Source: CATOSK01 sp034423195
Lineage (GTDB): Bacteria; Chloroflexota; Dehalococcoidia; Lucifugimonadales; UBA3495
Assembly (NCBI GenBank): GCA_034423195.1
Contig: DAOUIZ010000051.1
Coordinates: forward strand, 61,861 to 125,860
Length of the DNA stretch: 64,000 nt
Reading direction: 5' to 3'
Within the stretch, counting starts at the first letter, position 1, and each line of letters starts with the position of its first letter. Positions 17,423-25,718 of this stretch are shown piece by piece. The position numbers and the translations under genes are program-made. Below the pieces are notes generated by a model, which saw only the letters and a list, made by a program, of their open reading frames with translations, was not told the DNA's origin and searched no databases.

Positions 17423-17535
17423 ATGAGGGAATTACACGGAATTTCAGGCGAACTAGGGGTTAGAAGCAATAGATGGTTGGGCTGTGAAGAAGCCAACTGG
17501 CAGTAGCCTGTTCAGCGGTCAACCAGGAGAGAATT
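17423..17535. other. AT-richer spacer, no gene seen
   Basis: A spacer of lower GC leading into the low-GC gene at 17554. It includes GGGCTGTGAAGAAGCC, a weak hairpin, but no convincing promoter or RNA. Confidence 0.4.
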
Positions 17536-17553
17536 ATTAGTAATAAAGTCCTC

Positions 17554-18177
17554 TTGGCAATGCTCGCAATCAACGTTGTGGTGATGCTGGTGGTAGCTGG
17601 AATCGCTTATAAGGCCTTGGAGTCTATCAGTGAGATTCCCAACATCGTTCAGCAATCCCTGCCGGTGGTTTCTGAAGCTCCAAACCTTCGTGAATCATCC
17701 TTGCCATCAGTCATTTCCGAGAAATCGGGCAAGACCGAGATCAACGGTTCGGTCGAAGCAAAGCTTAATCCAACCCAGGTTCCCACTATGGAGCAGGTCA
17801 AGCTAGAGGAAAAATCTGAAGCGAGTCCTGCAAACGAACAATCGTCTAGGTTACTACCCGGCGCGTACGAATGGGCGAAAATCATTGTGGTTTACGTTCT
17901 GAATAAGGACGTGACCATTGGATTCAGGCGTTCGTCGGAAAGTTCTGGGAATTCCTGTTGCGACCAAGACGAGCAGGTCTTGTTCGACCTGACAGACTCC
18001 GACCATCAAAAGAATTTGTTGGCTTTGATGAGAAACTACGGAATAGGTGACGATTTAAGCCATGTGCATCTCCTTTTAGGCAAGGATGTAATCGTCAAAT
18101 CTGAAGAGCGCCGAGAACCAGATGGAGGCCGGTATGTCGAGCGAACCCTGATTGCGCCGCTCTCGGGGACGCCGTGA
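17554..18177 (+). CDS. Low-GC hypothetical protein with an N-terminal membrane anchor
   Basis: 207 residues if started at the TTG at 17554. One N-terminal hydrophobic helix (MLAINVVVMLVVAGIAY), a Pro/Ser/Glu-rich stalk to about residue 100, then a globular tail (VLFDLTDSDHQ, LLALMRNYGIGDDL, LLLGKDVIVKSEERR). Not recognised. The best SD (AGGAGA at 17525-17530) is placed for an ATT codon at 17536, not for TTG 17554 or ATG 17560; starting there gives an N-terminus (M)SNKVLLAMLAINV. Base composition is about balanced, well below its neighbours, suggesting transfer or relaxed selection. Confidence 0.55.
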   Translation: MAMLAINVVVMLVVAGIAYKALESISEIPNIVQQSLPVVSEAPNLRESSLPSVISEKSGKTEINGSVEAKLNPTQVPTMEQVKLEEKSEASPANEQSSRLLPGAYEWAKIIVVYVLNKDVTIGFRRSSESSGNSCCDQDEQVLFDLTDSDHQKNLLALMRNYGIGDDLSHVHLLLGKDVIVKSEERREPDGGRYVERTLIAPLSGTP

Positions 18178-18301
18178 CGGAGTTGGTGGCTTGGCACAAG
18201 CTCAGCGTACATGCTGTGGATGTCTAAAATTCCGTCACATGGTTCCTAGCTGGTTAGGCCCACGGGTCTTTAGCTAAAGTACCCTGCCCAGGGAGATTAC
18301 C

Positions 18302-19048
18302 TTGACCAACCGGAAATCCATCCGCCTGATCCATACCTCCGACACCCACCTTGGGGACGAATGGAGCGCCGAGCTGGCGGAACGCGCCCTGGCCACTGTC
18401 GTTGCCAGCGTTCCCTCTCTGGGAGGGGATGCGCTGCTCCTCGTCGGCGACGTCTTCGACCACGCCCGGGTGTCCGATGCGACCCTGGTGTACTTCCTGG
18501 AACAGATAGCGAAAGCCGGCGTCCCGGCGATCGTCCTTCCCGGAAATCACGACCTGTACGGAGAGTACTCCCTCTATCTGAGAGAACCCTTTTCCCACAG
18601 CCCTCCCAACCTGCACATCCTGTCCCGGGAAGACGGGGAACGGCTCACCTTTCCCGGCTTGACCCTGGACGTCTGGGGACGGGCCATGTTTTCCCACACC
18701 CCGGAGTTCCGGCCGTTGCTGGGGATGCCTGCCGCCGCCCCTGACCGGTGGCTGGTTGCCCTGGCCCACGGTCACTACCATTTCGACTATGACACCGACC
18801 GCCGGTCCGCGCCCATCATGCCCTCGGAAGTCGCCGCGGCCCCCTGCCATTACCTGGCCCTCGGCCACTGGGAGCGTCATGTGGACGTTTCCCAGGGTGG
18901 GACAACCGCCGTCTACTCCGGGTCCCCGCTGGGAGCTTTGCACAGCAACGATTTCGTCAATGTCACCGTCGCCGACCTGGACCCGGATTCGGGCGTCCGG
19001 ACCCGGCAGGTGAGCCTGCCCATGGCCGCCCAGGTTTCCGCGGACTGA
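18302..19048 (+). CDS. Calcineurin-like metallophosphoesterase, SbcD/Mre11-like core
   Basis: 248 residues from TTG at 18302, with AGGGAG 9 bases upstream. Phosphoesterase motifs: HTSDTHLGDE (about 10-19), LLVGDVFDHA, VLPGNHDLYG, then AHGHYHF and LGHWERH as the metal-binding histidines. It resembles the catalytic half of SbcD but lacks the C-terminal capping region, so it may be a stand-alone phosphodiesterase or nuclease. A separate, full-length SbcD is at 32317. Single gene, followed by the acetamidase-like gene. Confidence 0.82.
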   Translation: MTNRKSIRLIHTSDTHLGDEWSAELAERALATVVASVPSLGGDALLLVGDVFDHARVSDATLVYFLEQIAKAGVPAIVLPGNHDLYGEYSLYLREPFSHSPPNLHILSREDGERLTFPGLTLDVWGRAMFSHTPEFRPLLGMPAAAPDRWLVALAHGHYHFDYDTDRRSAPIMPSEVAAAPCHYLALGHWERHVDVSQGGTTAVYSGSPLGALHSNDFVNVTVADLDPDSGVRTRQVSLPMAAQVSAD

Positions 19049-19120
19049 CGCCACCCGTCCCAAACCGGAACGAAACATAACTTCCGCTACCCAACCTCCG
19101 CCGACCAAGGAGAACGCTCC

Positions 19121-19996
19121 ATGCAGAAGCTGACCCGGGACAACATAATTTACTTCCTGGAGCCGGGCACTCCCCCCGCCGTCACCCTCGAATCCGGGGA
19201 GGAGCTCATGGTCGAGACCTGGGACGCTTTCGAAGGCGTCCGCGACCCCCGGGTCCTCGAGGAAAAGTCCTTGAAGGGCCCGGCCATTGGCCCCATCCAC
19301 GTCAACGGCGCTGAGCCCGGCGACGCGCTGCGCGTCGAGTTCCTCAGCATCGTGCCCAAGGAGGACCCGGCCCACATGATCATGCCCGGCCGGGGATTCC
19401 TGGAGGAAGAGTTCACCGAGGCTTATCCCACCGTGATGCGCCTGGAGGACGGAAACATCGTCCTGCCCAGCGGCCTCAAACTCCCCCTGTGCCCGTCCAT
19501 GGGATTGGTGGCTACCACTCCCACCTACCGCCAGAGCACCGCCAGCGACAGCGGCCCCTACGGCGGCGACATCGACATGAAGGAGCTGGTGGAAGGCAGC
19601 ACCTTGTTCCTGCCCGTCTTCGTTCCCGGCGGAATGCTGGCCATGGGAGACTGCCACGCCGTCGTCGGGGATGGCGCCGTGGCCGGCACCGGCGCCGAAT
19701 GTTCCTCGGACACCCACATCCGCGTTACCGTCGAAAAGGGGATGAACATTTCAGGGCCCCGGGCCATCACCCCCGACCACTACGTCGTGCTGTCCCACGG
19801 AGAAGAGTTGGGGCCGGCCATGAAGCAGGCCGTCCGGGACATGGTGGACTTTCTCGTCGAGGAGAAGGGCATGGCTCCCTACGACGCCTACACCCTGTGC
19901 AGCCTGGCCGGGGATATCCGCGTGTCGCGGACCTTCCGCCCCATCAGCCCGGTGAAGATGATGCTCTCGCGCCAAGCCCTGGAGCAGCTGGACTGA
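19121..19996 (+). CDS. Acetamidase/formamidase family protein
   Basis: 291 residues, typical for the FmdA/AmdA family. Family blocks visible: GPIHVNGAEPGDALRVEFL near 65-83, GLVATTP, GPYGGDIDMKELVEGSTLFLPVFVPGGMLAMGDCHAVVGDGAVAGTGAEC in the centre (contiguous in the protein and the best diagnostic block), and the DAYTLCSLAGDIRVSR end. The enzyme hydrolyses formamide or short aliphatic amides to ammonia and the acid. SD AAGGAGA 8 bases before the ATG. No amide transporter beside it. Confidence 0.92.
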   Translation: MQKLTRDNIIYFLEPGTPPAVTLESGEELMVETWDAFEGVRDPRVLEEKSLKGPAIGPIHVNGAEPGDALRVEFLSIVPKEDPAHMIMPGRGFLEEEFTEAYPTVMRLEDGNIVLPSGLKLPLCPSMGLVATTPTYRQSTASDSGPYGGDIDMKELVEGSTLFLPVFVPGGMLAMGDCHAVVGDGAVAGTGAECSSDTHIRVTVEKGMNISGPRAITPDHYVVLSHGEELGPAMKQAVRDMVDFLVEEKGMAPYDAYTLCSLAGDIRVSRTFRPISPVKMMLSRQALEQLD

Positions 19997-20021
19997 ACCC
20001 TGTGGGCGCCCGTCCCCGGCG

Positions 20022-20795
20022 TTACATGACCGAGTAACCGCCGTCCACCGTGATTACCGCCCCGGTGATGTAGTCCGAAGCCGAGCTTGCCAGGAAGACG
20101 GCGGTTCCCTGCAACTCCTTCGGGTCGCCCCAGCGGCCGGTGGGGATGCGCCGGCAGATAAGGTCGTAACGCTCCGGCTGCGTTGCCGGGACCGCCTCGG
20201 TAAGCTCCGTCATGAACCATCCCGGCAGGATGGCGTTCGACTGGATGTTGTCCTTGGCCCACGCTACCGCGAGGCTCTTGGACAGCTGCACGACGCCTCC
20301 CTTGCTGGAAGAGTAGGGCGCTCCGCTGCCGCCGCCGCCGAAGATGGAAAACATCGACCCGATGTTGATCAGCTTTCCGCCTCCCCGCTCTTTCATTGCG
20401 GGGTACACCGCCCTGGCAGCCAGGAACGCCGCCCGCAGGTTGACGTCCAGCACGTGGTCCCACTCGTCGGCGGACAGGTCCTGGGGTTCCTTACGCATGG
20501 TGACCCCGGCGTTGTTTACCAGGATGTCGATGTGCCCGAAGGCTTCCAGGGTCTGCGTCACCATCGCGTCAATCTCGGATTCGCGAGTCACGTCCACCGG
20601 AATCCCCAAGGCCCGGGAACCCTCCGCTTCGATTTGGGCCAGCGCCGATGCCGTCTTGTCCGGGTTGCGGGCCGCCACCACAATGTCGGCTCCCGCTGCG
20701 GCCAATCCGGTCGCCATTGCCAGCCCCAGGCCCCCGTTTCCTCCCGTTACGATGGCCACCTTGCCTTCCAGGTCGAACAATTTGCTCGCGTCCAT
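20022..20795 (-). CDS. Short-chain dehydrogenase/reductase
   Basis: 257 residues of a classical SDR. NAD(P)-binding TGGNGGLG at about 17-24, NNAG near 94-97, catalytic Ser in NIGSMFS, YSSSKGG (Tyr-x3-Lys), and a C-terminal DGGYSVM typical of this family. It resembles gluconate 5-dehydrogenase / 3-oxoacyl-ACP reductase-like SDRs; the substrate is open. SD AAGGAGG before the ATG. It converges with the acetamidase-like gene and is divergent from hppA. Confidence 0.9.
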   Translation of the reverse strand: MDASKLFDLEGKVAIVTGGNGGLGLAMATGLAAAGADIVVAARNPDKTASALAQIEAEGSRALGIPVDVTRESEIDAMVTQTLEAFGHIDILVNNAGVTMRKEPQDLSADEWDHVLDVNLRAAFLAARAVYPAMKERGGGKLINIGSMFSIFGGGGSGAPYSSSKGGVVQLSKSLAVAWAKDNIQSNAILPGWFMTELTEAVPATQPERYDLICRRIPTGRWGDPKELQGTAVFLASSASDYITGAVITVDGGYSVM

Positions 20796-21054
20796 ATCGG
20801 TTGCCTCCTTCGGCGTCAGGAACGGCCGGTCTCGGGAAAGACTCTAACACATCCGGGGAAACGGCTGAGGATTATGCGTCTGGAGTTTGGCGCTGCCGGA
20901 CTCCCCGGAGGGACGCATCCTCTATCCGGGAGCTATGATCGGTTTTCATCGGGGAAATGTCCGTTTTTCGTCACCCTCATTGCTTATTTGGAAAGGAGAT
21001 TTTCAGCTTGACACCCGAAAATTCTTTATGATACGTTGCCCACGCTCCAAAACC

Positions 21055-21078
21055 GGGCCCTGAACAGGGCCTTTTCTT
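21055..21078 (+). terminator. Terminator-like hairpin in the hppA leader
   Basis: GGCCCT/AGGGCC stem with a GAAC loop (21056-21071) followed directly by TTTTCTT. It ends 18 bases before the hppA ATG, where no upstream plus-strand gene needs it, so it may be a leader attenuator. Confidence 0.5.
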
Positions 21079-21095
21079 AATCCTGAGAGGTATCC

Positions 21096-23174
21096 ATGAT
21101 TTCCATTATCGTAGCCTTGGTCGGCGGTGGGCTGGCCCTGGCCTTCGCCGCCGTCACGGCCATGCGGGTCTTGAAGGCCGACCCGGGTAACGAGACCATG
21201 ACCTCCATCGGCGACGCCATCAGGCAGGGAGCCGGAGCGTTTCTTCGCCGCGAGTACACCTCGCTGCTGCCCTTTGCCGCCGTGGTTGCCGTGGTCCTGG
21301 CCATCCTGGACTACACCGTTTTCGATCACGGCCTGGCGGTCCCGGCGACCGCCATTTCCTACGTCGTCGGCACCATCTGTTCCGCCAGCGCTGGTTTCAT
21401 CGGAATGAACATCGCGGTGCGGGCCAACGTCCGTACCGCCGCCGCTGCCATGACCGGCCTGAACCCCGCCCTGCGGGTTGCCTTCTCCAGCGGCACCGTG
21501 ATGGGCGTCACCGTCGTCGGCATAGGTCTGCTGGGAGTCACCATCCTCTACCTCATCTTCCAGGACATCAGCGTGGTTGCGGGCTTCGGATTCGGGGCCA
21601 GCTCCATCGCCCTCTTTGCCCGCGTCGGGGGAGGCATCTTCACCAAGGCCGCCGACGTTGGATCCGACCTCGTCGGGAAGGTTGAAGCCGGAATCCCCGA
21701 GGATGACCCCCGCAATCCCGGGGTCATCGCCGACAACGTGGGCGACAACGTCGGCGACGTGGCCGGCATGGGCGCCGACCTCTTCGAGTCATACGTTGGC
21801 AGCATTATCTCCACCGTTGCCCTGGCGGCGGCCAGCGCCACCGCCTTCCAGGTATTTGGCGACGCCGCGGTCTTCCCCATGCTGCTGGCCGGAGTGGGCA
21901 TCTTGGCCGCCATCCTGGGCACCTTCATCGTGCGGAGCGGCGAACAGGCCGATTTCGAGCGGCTGTTGTGGTCCCTGCGCTACGGCATATTTGCGGCGGG
22001 CGCCCTGCTCATTGTGTTTGCCGCCGTCCTGACCATCACCCTTACCCAGAACTGGTGGTGGTTCGGATGCGTCGTGGCCGGCCTGCTGGCCGGGACCATC
22101 ATCGGCTTGGCCACTGAATACTACACATCGTACAGCTACAGTCCGACGAAGAAGGTTTCCCAGTCATCCCAGACCGGCGCGGCCACCGTCATCATTAGCG
22201 GGATAGCCACCGGAATGATGAGCACCCTCATCCCCGTCGTTTGCGTGTCCGTCGCTATACTCCTGGCCTACTGGTTCGCCGGGTTCTACGGCGTTGCCCT
22301 GGCCGGGGTCGGCCTTCTTTCCACCCTCGGAATCACCCTGGCCACCGACGCCTACGGCCCGGTCGCTGACAACGCCGGCGGCATCGCGGAACAGGCCAAC
22401 CTGGAACCCCAGGTACGGGAGAGGACCGATGCCCTCGATGCCCTGGGCAACACGACGGCTGCCACCGGCAAGGGTTTTGCCATCGGCTCCGCCGCGTTGA
22501 CCGCCCTGGCGTTGCTGGCCGCCTACTCGGTTAACGCTGACCTGATTACCCTGGATGCTGATGGCAGGCTGGCGGCCGGAGGCGAGGGCATCAACGTCCT
22601 CCGTCCGCAAATCCTGGTGGGTCTCGTCATCGGGGCCATGCTGCCCTTCATTTTCTCGGCCCTCACCATGCAGGCGGTGGGCCGGGCCGCCCAGGGAATA
22701 GTAGATGAAGTCCGGCGCCAGTTCCGTGAAATCCCCGGTCTGATGGAGGGAACTGCCAAGCCCGATTCAGCCCGGTGCGTGGACATCAGCACCCGTAGTG
22801 CCTTGCGCGAGATGGTCGTCCCCGGCATCATGGCGGTTCTCGCCCCCATTGCCACAGGGTTCATCCTCGGCGAGGCTGCCCTGGCGGGAATGCTCATCGG
22901 ATCGGTCGCTTCCGGTTTCATGCTGGCCATCATGATGGCCAGCGCCGGCGGGTCCTGGGACAACGCCAAGAAATACGTCGAGCTGGGCAACTTTGGCGGC
23001 AAGGGTTCCGACGCTCACAAGGCCGCTGTTGAGGGCGATGTCGTGGGCGACCCCTTCAAGGACACCTCCGGGCCTTCCCTGAACATCCTGCTCAAGCTCA
23101 TGGCCATCGTATCCCTGGTTTTCGCCCCCGCCTTCGTCGCAGTCACCCCGTTGATTGACTTCCTGCTCGGCTAG
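21096..23174 (+). CDS. hppA: Membrane-bound ion-translocating pyrophosphatase (H+/Na+-PPase)
   Basis: 692 residues with ~16 membrane segments. Pyrophosphate-site block DVGSDLVGKVEAGIPEDDPRNPGVIADNVGDNVGD is unmistakable (contiguous from about base 21655). In the GNTTAATGKGFAIGSA segment the residue that is Lys in K+-independent enzymes is Ala, the mark of the K+-dependent subfamily (established by mutagenesis of the Lys/Ala switch). Ion specificity (H+ or Na+) cannot be set by eye. It hydrolyses PPi and pumps ions across the inner membrane, sparing ATP. Strong terminator at 23198. Confidence 0.96.
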   Translation: MISIIVALVGGGLALAFAAVTAMRVLKADPGNETMTSIGDAIRQGAGAFLRREYTSLLPFAAVVAVVLAILDYTVFDHGLAVPATAISYVVGTICSASAGFIGMNIAVRANVRTAAAAMTGLNPALRVAFSSGTVMGVTVVGIGLLGVTILYLIFQDISVVAGFGFGASSIALFARVGGGIFTKAADVGSDLVGKVEAGIPEDDPRNPGVIADNVGDNVGDVAGMGADLFESYVGSIISTVALAAASATAFQVFGDAAVFPMLLAGVGILAAILGTFIVRSGEQADFERLLWSLRYGIFAAGALLIVFAAVLTITLTQNWWWFGCVVAGLLAGTIIGLATEYYTSYSYSPTKKVSQSSQTGAATVIISGIATGMMSTLIPVVCVSVAILLAYWFAGFYGVALAGVGLLSTLGITLATDAYGPVADNAGGIAEQANLEPQVRERTDALDALGNTTAATGKGFAIGSAALTALALLAAYSVNADLITLDADGRLAAGGEGINVLRPQILVGLVIGAMLPFIFSALTMQAVGRAAQGIVDEVRRQFREIPGLMEGTAKPDSARCVDISTRSALREMVVPGIMAVLAPIATGFILGEAALAGMLIGSVASGFMLAIMMASAGGSWDNAKKYVELGNFGGKGSDAHKAAVEGDVVGDPFKDTSGPSLNILLKLMAIVSLVFAPAFVAVTPLIDFLLG

Positions 23175-23197
23175 CAACCCACCGGAGCTAAAACCAC

Positions 23198-23230
23198 GAC
23201 GGCCCGCTGAATTGCGGGCCGTCTCTCTTT
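23198..23230 (+). terminator. Rho-independent terminator of hppA
   Basis: Perfect 10-bp stem GACGGCCCGC/GCGGGCCGTC (23198-23207 with 23214-23223), loop TGAATT, then TCTCTTT. 23 bases beyond the hppA stop. Confidence 0.85.
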
Positions 23231-23274
23231 GGGCCGGTTGCCGGTGTGAGATAGGGGAACGAAGGCTTCCTCGT

Positions 23275-23829
23275 TCAGGCCAGTTGTATGATCTGCGGGT
23301 ACACCGCCCCGTCGGTAATCTCCAGCATCCCCAACGTCCCCAGGGATCCCGGCGAATGGCGCCGGCCGGGATAGGTGGGACTCCCCGGGTTCAGGAACAG
23401 GACTCCGCCGTAGTGGCAGATAAGCTCCTCGTGGGTGTCCCCGAACAGCAGGACATCCACCCGCTCCCCGAATCTCTTCTCCAGCCGGGCTGCGATATCC
23501 CCTTCGGGAAAGGCCAGCATCGTGCCGTCGCCGCTCGTTGTAATCCCGGTGGAAGGCCATTGGATGTCATGGACCATACCGATGTTGACCCCCTCCACGG
23601 TCACCACCCGGGTCGTGAAGGCCAGCCGTTCCCCCGTTTCCGTGGGGTCCTCATATCCCCGGACCGCCAGCACCGGAGCGACGGTTTCCAGGTAGTCCAG
23701 GACCCCCAGGCATTCCAGGTCGCCGCAGTGCAGGATAAGGTCTGCGTCTTGCAGACCGCGCAGCACCGGCTCGGGCAGGTCCCGCCCGCTGCCGGCGGAA
23801 TGGGTGTCGGATATGACGCCAATCTTCAA
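23275..23829 (-). CDS. YfcE/MJ0936-like metallophosphoesterase with altered metal motifs
   Basis: 184 residues from TTG 23829 (GGGAG 8 bases upstream). ISDTHS (7-12) and HCGDLE fit the phosphodiesterase metal motifs and NPGSPTYPG is the usual C-terminal family block. Three other blocks differ: GNxD is VRGYED, the HGH-type block is MVHDIQ and GHTH is FGDTHEE. This suggests changed metal binding or a non-catalytic role. It lies 15 bases after the LLM oxidoreductase gene on the same strand, so the two are probably co-transcribed. Confidence 0.78.
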   Translation of the reverse strand: MKIGVISDTHSAGSGRDLPEPVLRGLQDADLILHCGDLECLGVLDYLETVAPVLAVRGYEDPTETGERLAFTTRVVTVEGVNIGMVHDIQWPSTGITTSGDGTMLAFPEGDIAARLEKRFGERVDVLLFGDTHEELICHYGGVLFLNPGSPTYPGRRHSPGSLGTLGMLEITDGAVYPQIIQLA

Positions 23830-23844
23830 CGGGCTGGCTCCCCG

Positions 23845-24870
23845 TTAAACTCCGCCGGAATCCGGCGCCAGCGCCTCCAGCGTCCGCATGATGGCGGTCT
23901 CGGACGAGCCGTGGGGAAATGCCACCACTGGCATATCCGCCCCCGCGTCCCGGAATCCCTGCAGCTTCCGCCGGCAGGCGGAAGCGTCCCCCAGAACGGC
24001 GATGTTGTCCAGCATGTCCTCGGTGACCAGGGACGCGGCCTTGGCCCGGTCCCCCTCTGACCACGCCGCCCTGATGGCCTCGGCCTCGGATTCGTACCCG
24101 TAGCGGCAGAACAGGTTGAAGTAGTAGGTCCCCATCCCCCCGACGTAATAGGCCATGTGCCCCCGGACATTGGCCTCGGCTCTGGCCAGTTCCTCCGGAT
24201 CATCGGTGGCGTAGCAGAGGATTTGCGGCGCGACGGTGAGCTGGCTGACCGACCGGCCGACCCGTTCCGCCGCATCGCCGACAGCGCCTTTCATTTCCGG
24301 CAAATGGCCCCGGTGCGTCCATACCGGCAGCCAGCCGTCGGCCAGTTGCCCGGTCAATTCCAGGTTCCGCGGCCCCAGGCTGGCCAGGAAAATCGGGACA
24401 CTCTCCTGCACAGGGGAGGTCGCCATGCGGAAACGGGCCAGTTGGAATATCTCGCCTTGGTGGTTGACTCGCGAACCCGCCAGGGCTTGCCGGATGATCT
24501 CGATATACTCCCGGGTCCGTTGCAGGGGGCGCTGGAATCCGACGCCGTGCCAGTCCTCGATGACTATCCGCCCGCTGGTGCCCAGTCCCAGGGTTGCCCT
24601 CCCTTTGGAGATCTGGTCCAGGGAAGCTATACTCTGGGCGATCATCGCGGGCGTCCGGCTGAACACGGTGACAATCCCTGTCCCCAGGCGGAGCCTTTCC
24701 GTATGGCAGGCCAGCATCGTCAGGATGGTGAAGGCGTCGCGGCCCCACGACTCCCCGGTAAAGAAAGTGTCGTAGCCTAGGGCCTCCGCCTTCTGAGCCA
24801 CCGAAATCAGTTCCTCGTCGGTGGAGTCCTGGCGGCTGCTGAAGGCTAGGCCGGTGCGTTCCGTTGGCAT
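23845..24870 (-). CDS. LLM-class (luciferase-like) flavin/F420-dependent oxidoreductase
   Basis: 341 residues from the ATG at 24870 (a GTG at 24888 is an alternative). TIM-barrel luciferase-like blocks: ALGYDTFFTGESWGRD, LRLGTGIVTVFSRTPAMIAQSIASLDQISKGRATLGLGTSG (the core F420/FMN block), PIFLASLGPRNLELTGQLADGWLP. These enzymes use reduced FMN or coenzyme F420 for reduction or monooxygenation. This is the F420-dependent methylene-H4MPT reductase-like subgroup by appearance; the substrate is not predictable. First gene of a two-gene unit with the phosphoesterase. Confidence 0.9.
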   Translation of the reverse strand: MPTERTGLAFSSRQDSTDEELISVAQKAEALGYDTFFTGESWGRDAFTILTMLACHTERLRLGTGIVTVFSRTPAMIAQSIASLDQISKGRATLGLGTSGRIVIEDWHGVGFQRPLQRTREYIEIIRQALAGSRVNHQGEIFQLARFRMATSPVQESVPIFLASLGPRNLELTGQLADGWLPVWTHRGHLPEMKGAVGDAAERVGRSVSQLTVAPQILCYATDDPEELARAEANVRGHMAYYVGGMGTYYFNLFCRYGYESEAEAIRAAWSEGDRAKAASLVTEDMLDNIAVLGDASACRRKLQGFRDAGADMPVVAFPHGSSETAIMRTLEALAPDSGGV

Positions 24871-24963
24871 AAGGTTAACTTCGTCCACGTCCTGGCAAAA
24901 ATTGGCCGGTGCTGCTCTTGGAGGGGCCGGTGATGAATCCCGAAGGGTGGACGGGACGCCGGA

Positions 24964-25539
24964 TCAGTTCCTGTTTTCCCACAGGCTGAAATAGTCCGGG
25001 GACTCACTGGCCAGCGCTTCGGAAAGTTCCATCTGGTTGACCTCCTGCAGCGCCTGGTTTTCCTGCCGCACCAGCCGCAGCAGGATGTCCTTCCATTCTT
25101 CCATCCGCGGCTGGTCGGGAAAGGTTCCGAGCAATTCCTGCACGGAGTCGATCAGCTTCTCGGAATGCATGGCCAGGGCTCCCCCGCTGATTACGAACAC
25201 CACAATCGACGGGACCTCCTCTTCATCCTCGTAGTCAATCCCCAGCCGGTCCAGAATGCAGTTCATGGCCACCGCCCGGATCGTCTCCTCCAGCCGTAGC
25301 GGCAGGTTCATCAGGTGCGCGAAGGGAAACTGGTTCTCCTGGCGCACCGTGAACGAAAATTCCTGCTCCAGCGTTTCGTAGAAGGTCTCTCCAAACACCT
25401 GCCCGGTTTCCAGCAGGGTCACCGCCGGGGTGCCCAGCCTCAGGTCAATCACCAGGAATTCCCTCAGATGGGGAAAGATATAAATCTGGATGTCAGGATG
25501 CTCCCCCTCGGGAAGGTACCCCTTGAACATATCATCCAT
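24964..25539 (-). CDS. Hypothetical acidic protein
   Basis: 191 residues, not recognised. ATG with GAGGG 9 bases upstream. It shows alternating hydrophobic strands (DIQIYIFPHLREFLVIDLRLG), a GTPAVTLLETGQVFGE segment, an acidic stretch DYEDEEEVPS and an amphipathic helical C-terminus. No signal peptide or membrane segment. Codon use is like the core genome, so it is very likely a real gene. It stands between the LLM gene and the GT20 gene, all on the minus strand with spacers of 75 and 179 bases. Confidence 0.6.
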   Translation of the reverse strand: MDDMFKGYLPEGEHPDIQIYIFPHLREFLVIDLRLGTPAVTLLETGQVFGETFYETLEQEFSFTVRQENQFPFAHLMNLPLRLEETIRAVAMNCILDRLGIDYEDEEEVPSIVVFVISGGALAMHSEKLIDSVQELLGTFPDQPRMEEWKDILLRLVRQENQALQEVNQMELSEALASESPDYFSLWENRN

Positions 25540-25718
25540 GGGAAGTCGCCCTCCTATTCATCCCAACCTCCAGCGAAACGCCAACCCGTTAAGTAACAAT
25601 GCGGCGGAAGTGATGGCCCAACTCCGGTTCCCCCATTTGCCCGCTGGTGGAGAGAACCGTTCTCCTGCCGGGCACCGGCATCACCCGGGAAGCCTCACCC
25701 TGCCGCCGGCTTCAGCCC
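25540..25718. other. Spacer downstream of the GT20 gene; nothing clear
   Basis: Spacer between the GT20 stop and the 25539 start. No strong hairpin, repeat or promoter recognised, though it must contain the promoter of the 24964-25539 gene if that is transcribed alone. Confidence 0.35.

Noticed and set aside
18254..19717. 487-codon minus-strand frame spanning two plus-strand genes
   Set aside because: Runs across the phosphoesterase and acetamidase genes, both of which carry family motifs; the minus product is Gly/Val-rich.
21008..21032. TTGACA...TATGAT as the hppA promoter
   Set aside because: The spacing is only 13 bases, too short for a sigma-70 promoter; no alternative -10 at 17 bases is good.
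24900..24960. GGTGATGAATCCCGAAGGGTGGACGG as a fourth G5/C5 repeat copy
   Set aside because: Only half of the palindrome matches; similarity is too short to call.
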